Both the position numbers and the translations under genes were made by a program. Below, piece by piece: positions 61,447 through 64,000 of a DNA stretch of 64,000 bases (position 1 is its first letter; each line of letters begins with the position of its first letter). The notes beneath the pieces were generated by a model. That model ran no database searches. It worked only from the letters and a program-made list of their open reading frames with translations, and was not told the DNA's origin. Origin of the DNA: Acanthochlamys bracteata (Eukaryota; Streptophyta; Magnoliopsida; Pandanales; Velloziaceae); NCBI GenBank assembly GCA_019914995.1, contig CM034127.1, forward strand, positions 4,216,001 to 4,280,000, in the 5' to 3' direction.

Positions 61447-61673
61447 GTGCGTGTTTATATATCACTCAAATTTTATTTTTTAAATTTATTTTTCATATAA
61501 ATAAATAAATTTGATAATAATTTTTATTAGTTTCTTTTTTCAAAAATCAATTTTTAAACTTACTTTTAATATAAAAATTAATATAAAAACTTGTTTTATT
61601 AAATATTTTAAATTTTAAATTTAAATTTTTTAATTTATTTTTAAAAAATGAGTTTATATCAAGATAAACATAT
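61447..61673. mobile_element. AT-rich Tourist-like MITE, directly beside a second copy
   Basis: It starts GTGCGTGTTTATATATCACTC and ends near ATATCAAGATAAACATAT, with TTAA on the left and TTA on the right. The terminal inverted repeat is weak (GTGTTTAT/ATAAACA). The body resembles the adjacent element at 61677-61896. Confidence 0.45.
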
Positions 61674-61676
61674 TTA

Positions 61677-61896
61677 GGACGTGTGTTTTTTATACCATAA
61701 ATTTTACTTTTTAAACTCATTTTAATATAAAATAAATAATATTTAAAATAAATTGTTTTAATCATTTTTAAAATTTAATTTTAAAATATATCATTAATAC
61801 AAAATTAATATAAAATTTACTTTTATTAGATATTTTAAATTTAATTTTTTGAACTTATTTTCTAAAGATCAAGTTTATTTTAAAGTAAACACACCC
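61677..61896. mobile_element. AT-rich Tourist-like MITE, 220 bp, with TTA target duplication
   Basis: TTA sits at 61674-61676 and 61897-61899. The left end GGACGTGTGTTTTTTATACC and the right end AAAGTAAACACACCC pair as a short inverted repeat (GGGTGTGTTTAC on the other strand). Non-coding. Confidence 0.6.
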
Positions 61897-61899
61897 TTA

Positions 61900-62733
61900 A
61901 GGTAAAGTCAACCGTTATTTATAGATAGATTATTTATTTGTAAGTCTCCTATTGATATTGAAACAATGTTTTCGTTTTTGATAAATTTTTAAAGTTATTT
62001 GTGTGTTCCTAAAGTTTGAAAGAAATACTTTTGATTATTTGAAAAATTCCTCGACTCCAATATGTTTAGAAAAGTAATTAAAGTGAAAATTAAATTATAT
62101 AGTACATGTTATACTATAGAGTATATTAGTCTCTTATATCTCCTTCCATTCATAAGTATTTTTTTATCTCCACTGCAATTTTCAACTTATTGTAACAGAA
62201 ATTCTTTGTTATATAAATATATTTACAAAATAATTATTTATTTTAGTAAATTCTTTTATTTTCAGCTCAGGTCAAGAATGAAATGTCCTAGCTTGTTCAG
62301 CTTTTGACAAAAAATATTTTTTAATTTTTCAATTTATGTTTTTTAAAAAATATATTTTTTTAAATTTTTTCAATGAAATGTCATTGTGATGGGTGCCAGT
62401 TTTTCAATTAACACACAAGTCTAACCATTTATCTAAAAAAATATTAGCAAAAAACGTAAGTCTAACCAATATTAGCATATTAACATGAGTCTATTAACAA
62501 TGTTTTAGAGAATAGTTAGAAATAGTTATGAAATAAAACTTCTTAGAACTACAAATATTAAAATAATTTTTGAAAAATAAGCAATATTTTTATTACTGAA
62601 CTTTTTTATTTTTAAAATTTAAAACAATTTATATAGTTTTATTAAAATTTTATTTAAAAAACTTAATAAAAATTTAAATGCATTTCCCAAATGATGGCCT
62701 AATCCAACCCAACAATCCTCATGTTCGGGGGTA
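61900..62733. other. AT-rich intergenic DNA, no gene seen
   Basis: Low-complexity AT-rich sequence. The open frame at 62062-62307 is hydrophobic and A/T-driven, without family signals. Confidence 0.4.
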
Positions 62734-62989
62734 CATTTGACATACCATTTGAAAAGCTATTTTTTAATTTTTTTAATTTTTTATTTTTTAATACATATTT
62801 TATAGTTATTTATAAATTTATTTAAAATTTAGATAATATAAAAAAATTTTCGTAATGAGATTTTTTTATTATATATTTTTATTATTTTTTTTAAAATAAA
62901 AAAATAGAAATTATTTTTTAAAAAAAATAAAAAAATTTTTTATTTTAAAAAAATTTTATTTTATAAGCAATCTCAAACAAATACCTTCC
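62734..62989. mobile_element. AT-rich MITE-like sequence
   Basis: The left end GGTACATTTGACATACC and the right end GCAATCTCAAACAAATACC (GGTATTTGTTTGAGATTGC on the other strand) form a weak inverted repeat. Between them lie long, mutually complementary A and T runs that could fold back on themselves. A similar start occurs near 48788. Target duplications are not clear. Confidence 0.4.
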
Positions 62990-63349
62990 ATGCATTTCCC
63001 GGAGGAGCTTCGTATATTCAATAGATACGAGGCCCATTTTATAAGTCGGCCCACTATTTAAAGCCTAGCCTATATCGCAACCCATTCAATTTATAATAAT
63101 TTCGACAAGTTCCATCTCACGCGCATATCGCGTGCTGCCGTCATCGTTCTTCTTACGCAAAGTCTCTGAACCTCCTCTCCCCCGGCATCCCTCCGCCTTC
63201 GTTGTTAAAACTCTCGCCTTTCTTTTTTCTTCTCATACGAATTCCTTCAAATTCTCAATTAATTGATGCGAATAGCAATTCTCAATTCTTCGATTCGATT
63301 CCAATTCCCCAATTTTTTGTTCAATTTCATTGATCAAATTGATTGATTG

Positions 63350-64000
63350 ATGGATATCGAGGAAAGATCGTTCGGTGGTAGTGGTGGCGGTGGTGGCAAG
63401 CGTGCTCACCAACGATTAGGTCCCCAACCTTCGGCCGCCAACAAAGTTTGCTTTCACTGGCGAGCGGGACGTTGTAATCGTCACCCATGCCCTTACCTTC
63501 ACTCTGAACCTTCTTCAGCTACAGGCGCTATCTCAGATCCTCCCGCTGCTAAGCATCATCGCGGTTCTAATCTTGTTTGGAGAAATCCTAACCCTTTTAA
63601 CTCCAATAATAACTCAGTTAATTCGAATACGAATTCTAATCCGCCAGCGAAGTGGGGTAAAGGTCCGCGGCCTCATAAGAAGGCTGATAGAGTTTGTAAT
63701 TACTTTATTGCCGGGAATTGTACGTATGGAGAGAACTGTCGGTATCTGCACCAGTGGTTTGTGAGTGATAGCTTGGCAATGATTACGCCCTTGCAGGGAC
63801 ATCAGAAGGTGCGGGAATTGCTTGATTTGTGTTCGGTGGAACTGATAAAGTAGAGATTTTGGTTTGTGGTTAGCGTGTTGTCATCTTTGGTCTGCTGGTG
63901 ATGTATAGGTAATTACTGGGATTGCACTGCCCGCAGGGTCTGATAAGCTCTACACTGGGAGCAAGGATGAGTCGGTGCGTGTATGGGATTGCCAATCTGG
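63350..64000 (+). CDS. ZFWD: CCCH zinc finger-WD40 repeat protein (ZFWD), 5' part
   Basis: Exon 1 is 63350-63808 (153 codons); exon 2 starts at 63909 and runs off the window. I chose the ATG at 63350, MDIEERSFGGSGG; a TTG lies one codon upstream. Two CCCH fingers are visible: CFHWRAGRCNRHPCPYLH (C34, C42, C47, H51) and CNYFIAGNCTYGENCRYLH (C116, C124, C130, H134). They are separated by an Asn-rich linker (NPFNSNNNSVNSNTNSN). After GHQK|VITGIALPAG the first WD40 repeat begins (DKLYTGSKDESVRVWDCQSG). This order matches plant ZFWD proteins; RNA binding is inferred from the fingers and protein interaction from the propeller. The C-terminal WD40 repeats lie beyond the right edge. Confidence 0.92.

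Noticed and set aside
1..64000. tRNA and rRNA genes
   Set aside because: I looked for tRNA B-box sequences and rRNA-like blocks on both strands and found none that fit. A tRNAscan-type search would settle it.

Overview
The window is nuclear DNA of a flowering plant, most likely a eudicot. Evidence: strongly AT-rich intergenic DNA, short exons separated by GT-AG introns, plant-only families (class I TCP factor, SPX-MFS transporter, MIR399, DUF3339, a phospholipase D of the beta type) and many short Tourist-like and hAT-like transposons. I could not fix the genus. Exon coordinates were built by eye from reading frame, splice consensus and family knowledge; every multi-exon coding model reported as complete keeps an open frame end to end.

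Layout. 1350-5713 (-): RSRC2-like, RS/RD-rich SMAP-domain protein (495 aa). 7.1-8.5 kb: two Tourist-like MITEs, then a broken subtilisin-like protease. 8972-17395 (+): phospholipase D beta, ten exons, 1034 aa, one GC-AG intron. 18354-20153 (+): prolyl-4-hydroxylase-like 2OG-Fe(II) oxygenase. 22637-24235 (-): ataxin-10 homolog. 24.5-26.2 kb: a MITE inserted inside another MITE, then a fossil LINE reverse transcriptase. 26728-28962 (+): NRS/ER, the UDP-rhamnose synthesis epimerase/reductase. 30726-31544 (-): class I TCP factor. 33689-34269 (+): URM1, four small exons, 99 aa. 35857-36039 (-): a MIR399 hairpin. 39267-46037 (-): SPX-MFS vacuolar phosphate transporter (PHT5 type, ten coding exons, 695 aa) with a 2.1-kb intron in its 5' leader. 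50127-51502: a hAT-like element carrying fragments of two host genes. 57398-57784 (-): short membrane-anchored LysM protein. 63350 to the right edge (+): start of a CCCH zinc-finger/WD40 (ZFWD) gene, cut by the window. The rest of 48.6-63.3 kb is AT-rich and holds decayed transposons.

How the genes relate. Most are unrelated housekeeping or regulatory loci. One possible theme is phosphate: MIR399 (the phosphate-starvation microRNA) lies about 3 kb from an SPX-MFS vacuolar phosphate transporter, and each has a PHR1-type (P1BS, GNATATNC) sequence upstream. Phospholipase D can also take part in phospholipid turnover, but that link is only suggestive.

Most notable observations: (1) the unannotated MIR399 hairpin, whose star arm runs into a second, palindromic copy of the first 14 bases of miR399; (2) the 1.38-kb hAT-like element with near-matching 8-bp target duplications that encloses a pectin-methylesterase-inhibitor-type fragment and a full-length DUF3339 gene killed by a TAG at codon 4; (3) a nested MITE-in-MITE insertion; (4) a GC-AG intron in the PLD gene.
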